Positions 54,546-64,000 of a stretch of 64,000 nucleotides of DNA are shown piece after piece; position 1 is the stretch's first letter, and every line of letters begins with the position of its first letter. Origin of the DNA: Hamiltosporidium tvaerminnensis. Its lineage: Eukaryota; Microsporidia; Dubosqiidae. The notes beneath the pieces were generated by a model that searched no databases, was not told the origin of the DNA, and saw nothing but the letters and a program-made list of their open reading frames with translations. The stretch lies in the NCBI GenBank assembly GCA_022605425.2, contig CM061248.1:1302001-1366000 (forward strand), given 5' to 3'. The translations under genes and the position numbers were made by a program.

Positions 54546-56593
54546 TAGCTTTCATCCTACTCATATCATGATACAATACATGATAATGCAAGGTAAATAC
54601 CTCACTTCAACATATATCGCTAAAGGCTGCGAATTTGATTGATATATTGATACAATTTGAAACTTTTTTTTGGATAAATTGAATGAAGCAATAATAACAG
54701 AATTCTTAAAAACATTAATTTCGACATCTGACGATGAAAATTAGGTAAATACTTTTTTTATTAAGTTTAAATAATCGCAAACCAATAGTGCTCCACTACT
54801 GAGCAACATTAAAAAAAAGTCAATAGTAAACCAATAATTATTCATGATGAATACACGACAAAATGGAGAAAGAAAAATGCTAAAATGTGTTAAAAAACCA
54901 CACCGGGAACATTCAGGCAAAATATTGGCAAAATAGATGGAACTTATGGCATTGGATATTTTACTAAATGAAATAGAATCTAGGGTACTTACTGATATCA
55001 GGAAGAGACAAATTACTTAAGAGCAAAGAAAATGGAAAATATTGTACGAGTGAAAATAAAAAATTATTTGAACAAAATCTTACAAGATGATAACTTGAAA
55101 ATCAAAATACTACGCATAATACAAGAATATCTGGCGAATAAACTGATTCAGAACATATTATTTCTGAATATGATTCACAAGAAAGTATGGGCGAAAGTAT
55201 GGGCAAAAGTATGTAAGAACAATGAAAAATATATTTAAACATAAAATTTTTGTTAAGTTTTTACATTCAAAAAATATGTTTTTTTATTCGTGGCATTCAT
55301 TTACTATTTTAGGGTATTTTTGTAAAAAAATAAAAGTTTGTTTTTTAGACCGTTTTATGTCTTTATTTTGATTCAATTCTTAACAAATAAAAACTTTATT
55401 CCCCTTTTAGGAAAATAGAATGATAAAATAAAATCTTAACTAATCAAAGCTTCTTTTTAATGCACGAAATGTAATTAAATTAAGAAATAAATGAATAGAG
55501 AATAGAGTGAAACTATAATTTATCTGCTCGATTATAAGCTTGTGAAAATATTGTTTGGATTTGTTTTTGTGGATATAAACAAACTGAATCCATAGGCCGA
55601 TCTCCTAAAATCCCAAGTTACATTGGATAAAAAGAAACATATGGAAAACCTCCATTTGTTAATCCTCGATCCCGAAAGCAATAAAGAAACGGAATAAGCA
55701 AATAAGTAAAATAAAGCAAAAAAAATAAATAGAAAAGAAATGATAGGATATTAAAACAGATTTAATAATAACTAGATATATCTCAATAATATCTTTCGAA
55801 AAATCAAAGTGTATGCAATTAAAAACCTGCCATGTTGATTGTGAAATATAAATAGTTGAACATAAATAAGCTTATTCGTCAAAAGAATTCTCGATTTACA
55901 TGATTAAATGGTTAAAAAAATAAATTATGTGATTCAGATTTTAGAAAGAAAAAAATATCAAGTCCAAAGCGCTTATATAAACAATTCAAAAAAAACATTC
56001 ATTGCTATTATAAAGAACTCGAGTGGTTTAACATCCACATGATTATTTGAATTTGGCTATACCGGAATAGAATAACTAAAACATCTTTACAATAAAAACA
56101 TAATGTACTAATTTCAAAAGTATGAGTGTGTAAATATTCCTAATTATAGTCTTTCCCACCTATGTGTTTTCTTAGCGAAGCCAAGTCATAAATTTAATAC
56201 AAAAATTATATATATTTCCAAAAGGTACAATCATAGTAGAATTTAACTAATGCTGTTACATTTTAAAACTTACAGATTAACACAGCCCAAACAGCGAAGT
56301 AACTTTTTTTACACCAATTTGAATTTAAATTTTTTTTATAAAATTATTTTTGGTTATATATTCATCAAAATACAAATTTTAAACTGTAATTTTTGATTTT
56401 AGACCATTTAATATTGACATTATAATTATAGCAAAAATATTGATGTATAAAGGTTTTTTATTCAGTAAAGATATAACCAGGAAATTGAATTCGATTTGCA
56501 AAAGCATGTGCTCAATCCAAATATTAAAAATATTTTTTTTTCCTAAAATCGATATTGAAATTTATTATTACAAAAAAGTTAAATATAAAATCT
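54546..56593. other. 2-kb region with possible coding remnants and a repeat
   Basis: Between 54840 and 55240 some plus-strand stretches look like decayed coding sequence (including a 68-codon frame at 55032). They may be the tail of the neighbouring pseudogene, but no motif supports this. A family B repeat lies at 55515-55690. A 69-codon frame at 56440-56649 is antisense to the 3' end of the next pseudogene. Confidence 0.45.
55515..55690 (+). mobile_element. Repeat family B copy
   Basis: Contains ATTGTTTGGATTTGTTTTTG, then CTGAATCCATAGGCCGATCT, CCCAAGTTACATTGGATAAA and GGAAAACCTCCATTTGTTAA. These match the minus-strand copy at 58600-58760. The first block also occurs in the ~720-bp element. 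Confidence 0.7.
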
Positions 56594-58332
56594 TTAAACT
56601 AACTTTTTTTTGTAAATATACCAACACGCTCCTACAATACCCACTATAAAAGATAAGAACGGTATTATGAAGTAAAGTGACAACTCTATACTTCCAAAAT
56701 TTTTAGAATTATTCTCTTTCTTGGTTTTTGATTTTTTTGGTACAAGAGGTATAAATATATTTTTTTTTCTGCAAGATTAAGTGTTGAGCTTTCTTTATGA
56801 AAAACAAATAAAACAAACATTTTCTCAGTTTCATCAAGTTTATAACTGAGGTTTTCCTCGAAATTATTTTGCTTGTTATTTAGATTCTCTAATATCAGTT
56901 GGTTTAAGTGGTTTTTGTAATCAGCATTTGTAAAAAAACGTACAAAACATATATTTCAGATAAAGCCGAAGTTTGAGGCAAAACACGGCCGTTTAAAGTA
57001 TAAAAAGCAATATTTTTATCCGTATCTATATAGTCTTGATTAAGATATGTTTTTATTGCGTTTATAAAGGACATTCTATATTTTTTAGATCCTCATTCAC
57101 TTCTTTTTTTTCACATTCTGTTTTAGAAACATCAGAAAGAAATAAAATTTCATTAATAACTCTAAAAATTCATTCTTTGCTCAAATTTATTTCTTGATAG
57201 TAAAATGCTATATACTTAATACAGCGGAGATATATTTATGGTATTCCTTTTTGGTTAATTCCTTCAAAAATACATTTAAACCATTTATATATTTAAGCTT
57301 CGTCTCTTCAATAAATAATTTTACAAATTCGATCGAAATATCTTAATCTATCGGCTTGATATCAGAATGAATTTGATTTATATCTAATTCATAAATTTTA
57401 ATTACCCAGTCTTAATTTCTTAAAATTTTATTCAGAACCGAGTTAGAAACACATCCTATAACTTCTTTGTTTAATTTATAATTCAAATATTTATAAATCT
57501 CCTTTTTTAAATATTCCTCAGTAGTAGTTACTTCTGTTATAAAATATTCATCGATATTTATGATTAATCTATCATATTTTGTACTTATATAAAATTTTTC
57601 TGATCTATTGGCTCTAAAGAAAAGAGATTTGAGTGTCAGAAAAAAAGAAAAAAAACCTTCAAGTGTTGCATTAGATAGATATATACGCAGTTTTTCAAAT
57701 GCACACTGAGAATTTTCGTTGTATTTTATGTCTATAGTCTGTAATACAGTCTAATCTAATGAATCTAGCACATAGAAGCTGTTTGCCAGCGCCTGAAATA
57801 TTTCTGCGGCTTGATTCTGCATAATATTGTCTTCATTGTCAATCCAACTTCTCAAATAATTTGAATTATACTCCCAAACAATATTTTGCAGCTCAGCTCT
57901 AAAATCTCTAGGTATTTTGTACATTTCAAATTTTTTTTCCAAATGTTATCAGAATAAATAAAAGTTCTGGTCTATATTTTTTTAAATCTTCTGTACCATC
58001 AGCATATACAATCGAACAAATCAAAGTTGTAAAATATATAAGAAAGAATGAAGATTTGGCTCTGTATATATTTTTATTTTTTCATAATAAAAACATGCAA
58101 CATTAGTCATTTCTTCGTATCTTATGATATCAACACCGAGTTTCATCCTAGACAGACATTCTGTAATCTTTTTATTGCTTTTAATTTCATAAGAGAGTTC
58201 GAAATGTATGTTTTTTTTAGTTATTGTATCCTCCAAATATTGGTATATTCAAATTCCGGGTGAGATGCTGCTAAACATATAAATTTGAAAAAAAAAAAAC
58301 ATTTGGATAAATTTTATATTAAATTTTATCAT
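56594..58332 (-). pseudogene. Decayed type I membrane protein gene
   Basis: Minus-strand coding sequence of about 580 codons broken by several frameshifts and stops. The start at 58332 gives a signal peptide rich in Phe (MIKFNIKFIQ then a Phe run then KFICLAAS). The open segments are 58236-58021, about 58020-57945, 57942-57751 and several more. The end at 56594 encodes a juxtamembrane stretch and a transmembrane helix (F-I-I-P-F-L-S-F-I-V-G-I-V-G-A-C-W-Y-I) followed by a short basic tail. This is a type I membrane protein layout. The middle (about 57580-57420) aligns without gaps to 54005-54204 of the other pseudogene. The family is not recognised, and no intact member is in the window. Confidence 0.75.
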
Positions 58333-59577
58333 ATAAAATGTAATAAAAAAAGGAATTGTTTTTCCAATTATTTCTTTGATTGTTTCATGATTAATCATTT
58401 CTATTGGTAGTTTTTAAAGGTTAAATCAAAATTTGTTTTTTTAGAAATCAAATTTCTGTAACAGTCATTGGTTCATTTAATCAATAATAAATTTTGTTTA
58501 CGTAAACAATATTTTTCTTAATTTTTAAAAAATATTAAATTCAATGAAAATAATTTATTTCTAGCCACTTAGAAAGAAACATTCATTCCAAACCAAATGT
58601 TTCATACTTACTTATATATTTCAACCCTCTTTTACCTCTTGGTGTCGAGGATAAGCAAATGGAGGTTTTCCATCTGTTTCTTTTAATCTGCTGTAACTCG
58701 GGATTATAAGAAATTGGCCTGTAGATTCGGTGTGATTTAATTTCGAACACAATGGCAATAAAAATTTTCATACGATCTATGTACACATTTTAAACAGATG
58801 GTTTTTAATGTGGGTATTCACCCGCATCCTTCAAATTTTTATAATAAATTTTATTCTAAGTTTCATAATATACCAAAAATAATACGACATATTTTTTGAT
58901 AACTTGACAATAAATACACCATAAAATTTACATTTACACAAAAATTCAAAGTTTAAAACAATCGTTCAAAAATATTTCATCAACATTTTGCTACAAGCTT
59001 TTTTTAGGAACATCAAAAATAAAATTTGCAAAAATTATAAACCAACAAATCATCGCAGATAAAATAAAAACCAATTTTAATATTATTTTACATAATTGAA
59101 TCTAAAACTATACCACCTAGATTTTATAATTTCCTTGAATCTTTGTTATAGTAAAAATCAATTTTTTTTATTATTTTACCAAACTTTACTTAGTTGTTAA
59201 AAAAAATAATTTAAACTATACATTTCTTTTTAAATTGTTTTCTTCTTCAAAAACGTTTTTCAGTTGATCAAAAATCAATTTATTCATAAAAAAGATTTGA
59301 TTGGTTCCATATGAAATTATATATTTCGTCAGATAAAATTTCGAATTGATAAACTAAAAACTTTTATTTTTACGAAAATATTGCTTACAAATAATTTCTT
59401 ACAATTAATTGAACATAAAAAAGTGATAATTTAAATATTTTAGGTAAAAAAAAGAGTTATTGCACAGAATTTGTAAATCTCAAAAATTTTTATTTATAAA
59501 ATAGCTTATCCGCCACGCGTTTCAGTGATAATAAAAGAAAGTCAATTCAGGTATATAATAAAAAAAAATAAAACATT
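58333..59577. other. 1.2-kb region upstream of the retrotransposon
   Basis: AT-rich DNA with one minus-strand family B fragment (58600-58760). No gene was recognised. Confidence 0.55.
58600..58760 (-). mobile_element. Repeat family B copy
   Basis: On the minus strand, AAATCACACCGAATCTACAG, CCCGAGTTACAGCAGATTAA, GGAAAACCTCCATTTGCTTA and CCTCGACACCAAGAGGTAAA match the copies at 55515 and 19563. This is the best-preserved body of the family and gives a 67-codon frame, probably fortuitous. Confidence 0.65.
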
Positions 59578-62500
59578 GTTTTATTAGTTTGAAATATGGG
59601 TAGAAAGAAAAATGTTAGCAGCGAAATATCGAATAATACCAAAATAAAGGCTGCAAACGACGCTGATGAGGTGAAAAAGAGTGATAGTGAGATACAAAAA
59701 TGTAAGCTACACCCACCGGCGATTCCCCTACCTTCCTCCTCCTACACAACAATAACACCTCCACCACCAAGCCAAACATGCAGTAAAATGCAAAATAGTG
59801 GGCTTGACACCTTACCTTCGCCTAATGCACCAGTTCCCTCTTCGGTTGAAGTCTCTGCGTGCGAGCCATCGTACGACATGACAAGCCCCTGTACTCTAGC
59901 TATTCCAGAAGGTAACAGGCTAATGGCATTGCGGACGATATTCGATTCCGTAACAGCCGACCCGAAGGAATGGCCTCGAATTGTTTTTTTTGCAGTACAG
60001 ACAAGGTTTGAAAGAATGCCAAGAAATGGCTGGACAGAGCTTCACAGGTACTATAATGAGAAATTCGGCTGCACTGAAACTCTCGAAGTGTTAAAAAAAT
60101 TGGCACAAAGTGAGATGGGAAAGGATGTAAAATCAGAAGAGAATGGAGAGCGACGTAGAATCGCCACTTGTCTCGCTGATACATGCACCTTGACCGACAC
60201 CACGGAGTACATAAACCTGAGAGATAAATTCTTGAGTAAAATCAAAGAAATCTCTGAGAACGAAATTGGAAAAGTGGTGGTCCGAACTAGAAAACATCCA
60301 AATGAATTGGTTGATAGTAAAGTTCTGGATCTCATTAATCGAGTAGTCGGTGAATATGCAGGAGCTCATGTACCTGAGTCAATTACGGAAGCCGCGTATA
60401 TCATGCAAGCTGCGCAGGTATGCTATGACGAGGCAACACGCAAAGAAAAGCCTAGATCCGCTTGGAAGGAAAACATAGAAAGTAAAATTTCTAAGTTAGT
60501 ACTTTCCAAAGATCTTCTCGAGAAGGCGCGTAAGCAGGAAAAGCTCTCCACTTCGGAAACGAAGAGCCTTAAGAAAATCATGCGAGAGTTTAATTTAAAC
60601 TTGAGCAGCGTAACTGATCTTTCTGAGGCTTTAGTTAAGAAGAATGAGTCTTTGAATGTTTACGAGAAAAAAATTACGATGCATGAAAGTAGGAAGCAAT
60701 TCCGAAAAGAGAATCGTATGTTTGAGCTTTTCCGAGGTCGATTTTATCGTGGGTTATCTGAGCGTGTAGAAATTGAGCATGTGGTTAGCCGTGATGAAAT
60801 TGTGAGTTTTTGGTCTACAATGTGGAACAAAAATGATGACACAGTCACGTACGATGATTATTTGATTCCATTTGTATCAGATAATCATCCGACCACGTTT
60901 CCTTCACTTGATGAATTTGTAAATATCATTAATTGGCTTCCCAATTGGAAAGCTGCTGGAATTGATGGTATTTACAATTTTTTCATTAAGAAACTTACAA
61001 CTCTTCACAAATATCTTTATGATATTGTGAAAGTTATATGTTTAGAAGGAACACCTCAAGCTGATTGGTTTTACTGCGGGCTTACGTATTTGATACCGAA
61101 AGGAATTCCACGAAGAGGCTCTGACTACAGGCCAATCACTTGTATGTCCAACCTCTACAAGTTAACGACAAAGTGTGTAACAAAGGTCGTTCAACTTGAA
61201 GTGGAAAGGCGAGGGTTGCTTGCAGAGAACCAATTAGGGGCGGTAAGAGGTGTGCAGGGAGCGAAAGAGCAGGCTCTACTGAATATTGCCTTAAATAAAG
61301 AGTATGGAAATAATCTTAAGGCAACATGGATTGATGTTAAAAAAGCTTATGATTCAATAGATCATGCTTATTTAACTCAATGCATTGAAAACCTTAATTT
61401 ACCTGATTGGATCCTGAAATTTATTAAGGTAATTATATCAAAATGGAAAATTGATATATCAGTAGGGCCTGAAAAAATCATGAGCAAGAAGATTGATAGA
61501 GGGATTCTACAAGGAGATAGTCTGTCACCTTTGTTATTTGTGTTGTGTATGGATCCATTAAGCCGAAAGCTTAATGAAAAATACACAAAAGTGACAGTAC
61601 AAACAGATGCAGAATCCCATTCTACTAATCATCTCTTGTTTATTGATGATCTTAAGCTCCTTGCAAAAGACAGCTCCACATTGAGTGCTATGACAGGCGA
61701 GGCAAAGGAATTTTTAGAGGTGATTGGCTTAGAGATTAACAAAGAGAAGTCAGCCACAAATGATACGTGTTGTGAAGATACTGCTACTCTTCTAGAAGGT
61801 GTTAGTGTTTACAAATATTTAGGAATAATAGAAGACAGCAGAGGAATCCCAACACGTAGCTCATTTGAAGAAGTACAGAGCAAACTTATATCAAGAGTTG
61901 AAAGACTTTGTCACACTAGATTAAATGCAAAAAATTTATTTTCTGCAATCAATCAACATGCGATATCGTTAATCAACTACCACATAGGAGTACTTCGACT
62001 TGAACCGGCTGACTTCTCTAAGTTAGATGATGCAGTGCGTGCGGTGTTGGTTAAAAATAAGATACATCTCCGCCCAGGATGTAAAGAGCGGTTGTATCTT
62101 CCTAGAACAGAACTTGGAAGAGGCCTACATAGTGTTGAGTTGAGAAGCGAACATATGCTTCTGCAACTCTTGGATTGTCTGGAAAAAAGTAAAGAAATAT
62201 CAACTAGACGAGCAGCAATCCTCAAGGTGGAGAATAATAATAAAACCCATCTTGCACTAATAAAAGGCTTCTTAAAAGTAAAGTACAGGTTGGTAGAAGA
62301 AGTCACTAAGAAAAGTTTAGAAGAAGCTCAACTTGCAAAACTATATAACGAAATAGAAAAACGAAAACTCCATTCAAAGTTATATAATGCAAGAAAAAAT
62401 GAGCTTGTGAGTGTTAGTGACTCTTCCAGGTGGCTAAAGAGAGGAAATATTAGGCCACGAAATGAAGCTGTGTTCTGCTATATCCAGGATAGAAATGTAT

Positions 62501-63417
62501 TCTGGGGAGCAGATGGTGTGTGTCAACATTGCGGGAAGTCTGGTAAGACTGTGGATCATCTAGCAACTAGATGCGAAAAAATGCTAGGCCATGATTACAC
62601 TAGACGGCATAATGAAGTGGTCAGATGCCTACACCTTCTTCTTCTAAATAGATATAAGTTTAAGTCTTCAAAACGAATAAGGAGCCACTCAGTTCAAGAA
62701 ATTCTTGATAATGAGTATGCAGAGATAAGAGTGGACACCAGAATTAAAACTGATGTTAAAATTCGGAATAACAGACCGGACATATTTATTTTAGATAAGA
62801 AGAAGAATAAGATAACACTCATTGAAGTAGGAATCACTTCCCAAGATTCACTTCAAATAGTTGAAACTGAAAAACTTAGGAAGTATGACCTGCTAGCCAA
62901 TGAGTTGGGTCTTATTTATAAGTGTAGTGTTGAGATAATCCCTTATGTGATGACCTGGGACGGTATTGTGACAAAATACCATAAATCTCATCTTAAAAGA
63001 CTAGAAATACCCATGAATGTAGAGGCATACATTCAGTCTATAGTACTTAAGAAAACAGTCGAAACAATTTCCTTTGATCGACGAAGAGGACTTGAGTCAG
63101 GACTAAATGCCGAAGAGAGCTGGGAGAGAGCGTCAATGGGTGTTATTATGAGATCAGAGATGCATGAGGAACCAATACCCCCTTTAAAAGAAGCGAAAAG
63201 AGAGGAAGATGGTGTTAAAATTTTAAAACCAAAAAATAATACACCCCTTATTTCACAAGGAGGAACCACTCTGGAGGAACCGACCAATAACATAAATGAA
63301 GAGTCGGATTTGGAAGAAGAAACAATAGTGGTTAAAGAGGTAGAAGAAAACATATAAAAATGTTAAAAATATTTTAACCCAGAATTTTATTAAATAAATA
63401 AGTTTTATTAGTTTGAA
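59578..63417 (+). mobile_element. Intact R2-superfamily (R4/Dong-like) non-LTR retrotransposon
   Basis: The element body, about 59594-63401 (3.8 kb), lies between perfect 16-bp target duplications GTTTTATTAGTTTGAA at 59578-59593 and 63402-63417. It carries one long ORF (59596-63357) and a 44-bp 3' UTR ending AATTTTATTAAATAAATAA, with no poly(A). The same tail is found on at least five truncated copies in the window, so it defines the element's 3' end. The 5' end is only two bases before the ORF's ATG. The element therefore either lacks a 5' UTR or was trimmed exactly there. The perfect duplications and open frame indicate a recent insertion. Confidence 0.93.
59596..63357 (+). CDS. Retrotransposon polyprotein: reverse transcriptase plus restriction-like endonuclease
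   Basis: A 1253-residue single ORF. The N-terminus is Pro/Ser-rich, without a visible C2H2 finger. The reverse transcriptase spans about 440-780: Y-R-P-I-T (511-515), the palm motif with D580 in T-W-I-D-V-K-K-A-Y-D, G-I-L-Q-G-D-S-L-S-P (636-645) and F-I-D-D-L-K-L (682-688, catalytic D684 and D685). A C-x2-C-x8-H-x4-C knuckle starts at residue 976. The C-terminal restriction-like endonuclease has R-P-D (1060-1062), I-E-V-G (1076-1079) and E-K-L-R-K-Y (1092-1097). That order (RT, knuckle, PD-D/E-x-K type nuclease) defines the R2 superfamily. The x-D-D-L-K-L form of the active site resembles the R4/Dong/Rex6 clade. It nicks DNA and copies its RNA by target-primed reverse transcription. Its higher GC content than the flanks fits a mobile origin. 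Confidence 0.95.
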   Translation: MGRKKNVSSEISNNTKIKAANDADEVKKSDSEIQKCKLHPPAIPLPSSSYTTITPPPPSQTCSKMQNSGLDTLPSPNAPVPSSVEVSACEPSYDMTSPCTLAIPEGNRLMALRTIFDSVTADPKEWPRIVFFAVQTRFERMPRNGWTELHRYYNEKFGCTETLEVLKKLAQSEMGKDVKSEENGERRRIATCLADTCTLTDTTEYINLRDKFLSKIKEISENEIGKVVVRTRKHPNELVDSKVLDLINRVVGEYAGAHVPESITEAAYIMQAAQVCYDEATRKEKPRSAWKENIESKISKLVLSKDLLEKARKQEKLSTSETKSLKKIMREFNLNLSSVTDLSEALVKKNESLNVYEKKITMHESRKQFRKENRMFELFRGRFYRGLSERVEIEHVVSRDEIVSFWSTMWNKNDDTVTYDDYLIPFVSDNHPTTFPSLDEFVNIINWLPNWKAAGIDGIYNFFIKKLTTLHKYLYDIVKVICLEGTPQADWFYCGLTYLIPKGIPRRGSDYRPITCMSNLYKLTTKCVTKVVQLEVERRGLLAENQLGAVRGVQGAKEQALLNIALNKEYGNNLKATWIDVKKAYDSIDHAYLTQCIENLNLPDWILKFIKVIISKWKIDISVGPEKIMSKKIDRGILQGDSLSPLLFVLCMDPLSRKLNEKYTKVTVQTDAESHSTNHLLFIDDLKLLAKDSSTLSAMTGEAKEFLEVIGLEINKEKSATNDTCCEDTATLLEGVSVYKYLGIIEDSRGIPTRSSFEEVQSKLISRVERLCHTRLNAKNLFSAINQHAISLINYHIGVLRLEPADFSKLDDAVRAVLVKNKIHLRPGCKERLYLPRTELGRGLHSVELRSEHMLLQLLDCLEKSKEISTRRAAILKVENNNKTHLALIKGFLKVKYRLVEEVTKKSLEEAQLAKLYNEIEKRKLHSKLYNARKNELVSVSDSSRWLKRGNIRPRNEAVFCYIQDRNVFWGADGVCQHCGKSGKTVDHLATRCEKMLGHDYTRRHNEVVRCLHLLLLNRYKFKSSKRIRSHSVQEILDNEYAEIRVDTRIKTDVKIRNNRPDIFILDKKKNKITLIEVGITSQDSLQIVETEKLRKYDLLANELGLIYKCSVEIIPYVMTWDGIVTKYHKSHLKRLEIPMNVEAYIQSIVLKKTVETISFDRRRGLESGLNAEESWERASMGVIMRSEMHEEPIPPLKEAKREEDGVKILKPKNNTPLISQGGTTLEEPTNNINEESDLEEETIVVKEVEENI

Positions 63418-64000
63418 TAGTATTTATTTATTTTTTCGAAACTTTTGAACATTAATATCCTTTGTTTTTGTTCTGATGTCTAAACGAAAAAATCAGAAGA
63501 GATTTCAACGAAAGAACTGGTTACATAGAGTTGTCATGTGAAAAGCGTGTTTCTACCAAATATATTTTACATAAGGCAGCGTTTACTCTTGTGGGTTTTT
63601 TTGTCTTTCTAAGGGTGAATCGTAAAGAAACTTACACCTTTAAATGGCTTATCTGTTGGAACCGTTAATATTTTTGGTAACAGTAAATACCCTGTTAAAT
63701 AATACTTGTATATTATTATCACTCTTTACTCCATTACATATTCACATAAAATTTATCCTAATTCCCTTATCACTAAACCCTTTAATATACTAAAATCTAA
63801 ATTAACAACCCGTTAACTTAATATAAATTTACAAACACCCTTTAATATACTACGCTATATATTAACACCCTTTAACCTAGTACGCTATATATTAACACAC
63901 TTTAACATACTACACTATATATTAACACTTTTTAATAAAAATCACATAATTAACCATTTAGTTAATATACCTTTATAATTAAAACAATACCCCTATATTT
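63418..64000. other. AT-rich region with 30-bp tandem repeat
   Basis: No gene is seen in the last 580 bp. A tandem array occupies 63833-63930. The sequence before it is unremarkable. Confidence 0.55.
63833..63930. repeat. 30-bp tandem repeat, about three copies
   Basis: The unit ACACCCTTTAATATACTACG plus CTATATATTA is repeated about three times with substitutions. A diverged partial copy precedes it near 63775 and another follows it. Confidence 0.75.

Noticed and set aside
55032-55238. 68-codon plus-strand frame
   Set aside because: Composition is Lys/Ile-rich, as expected from AT-rich DNA, and the frame is not linked to the neighbouring pseudogene by any shared motif.
1-64000. tRNA, rRNA or snRNA genes
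   Set aside because: Scanning by eye for T-arm/B-box strings and conserved rRNA blocks found none. A covariance-model search would be needed to exclude a tRNA.

Overview
The window looks like nuclear DNA of a microsporidian with an expanded, gene-poor genome. The recognisable genes are compact, intronless and eukaryotic: an SmD3 core spliceosomal protein, an eIF3a-like subunit, a SAP/Tho1-like mRNP protein, a homeodomain protein, phosphoglycerate kinase and a candidate Tim17/22/23-type translocase. Several sit just downstream of a C-rich or G-rich triplet in an AT-only leader, as is common in microsporidia. Secreted kinases and unrecognised signal-peptide proteins also fit an intracellular parasite. 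I cannot name the species. The low gene density (about 14 plausible intact genes including one retrotransposon ORF, in 64 kb) recalls large-genome lineages such as Edhazardia, Hamiltosporidium or Anncaliia.

Layout. 1-4.7 kb: AT-rich minisatellites. 4.75-7.0 kb: divergent pair, Tim22-like (-) and eIF3a-like (+). 7-9 kb: remnants of an R2-superfamily retrotransposon. 9.02-10.2 kb: a 40-residue metallothionein-like gene missed by a 60-codon ORF cutoff, and a membrane-anchored orphan. 10.2-15.4 kb: near-empty DNA with one old repeat. 15.5 kb: homeodomain gene. 17.7-19.8 kb: repeat cluster. 20.8-22.1 kb: SmD3 (+) and the SAP protein (-). 22-25 kb: retrotransposon tails. 25.9-27.5 kb: secreted orphan. 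30.7-37.0 kb: two paralogous secreted kinases, one with the catalytic residues and one pseudokinase. 39.5-41.7 kb: frameshifted leucine-rich-repeat pseudogene. 44.1-46.0 kb: two tandem seven-helix membrane paralogues. 49.45-50.8 kb: PGK. 52.5-58.3 kb: two decayed paralogues of a signal-peptide protein family, one split by a ~726 bp element. 59.6-63.4 kb: an intact 1253-codon non-LTR retrotransposon with 16-bp target duplications. 63.4-64 kb: AT-rich DNA with a 30-bp tandem repeat.

The main structural theme is mobile DNA. A ~720 bp non-coding element has two well-preserved copies with 14- and 12-bp target-site duplications and at least five decayed relatives. Two or three further repeat families share pieces with it or stand alone. 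The accessory gene theme is secreted or membrane proteins in paralogous pairs (kinase/pseudokinase, 7-TM pair, decayed pair), a pattern expected for host-interaction gene families. Housekeeping genes are scattered singly among these.

Limits: everything here was read by eye. Family calls rest on recognised motifs and remembered alignments. Boundaries of decayed copies are approximate.
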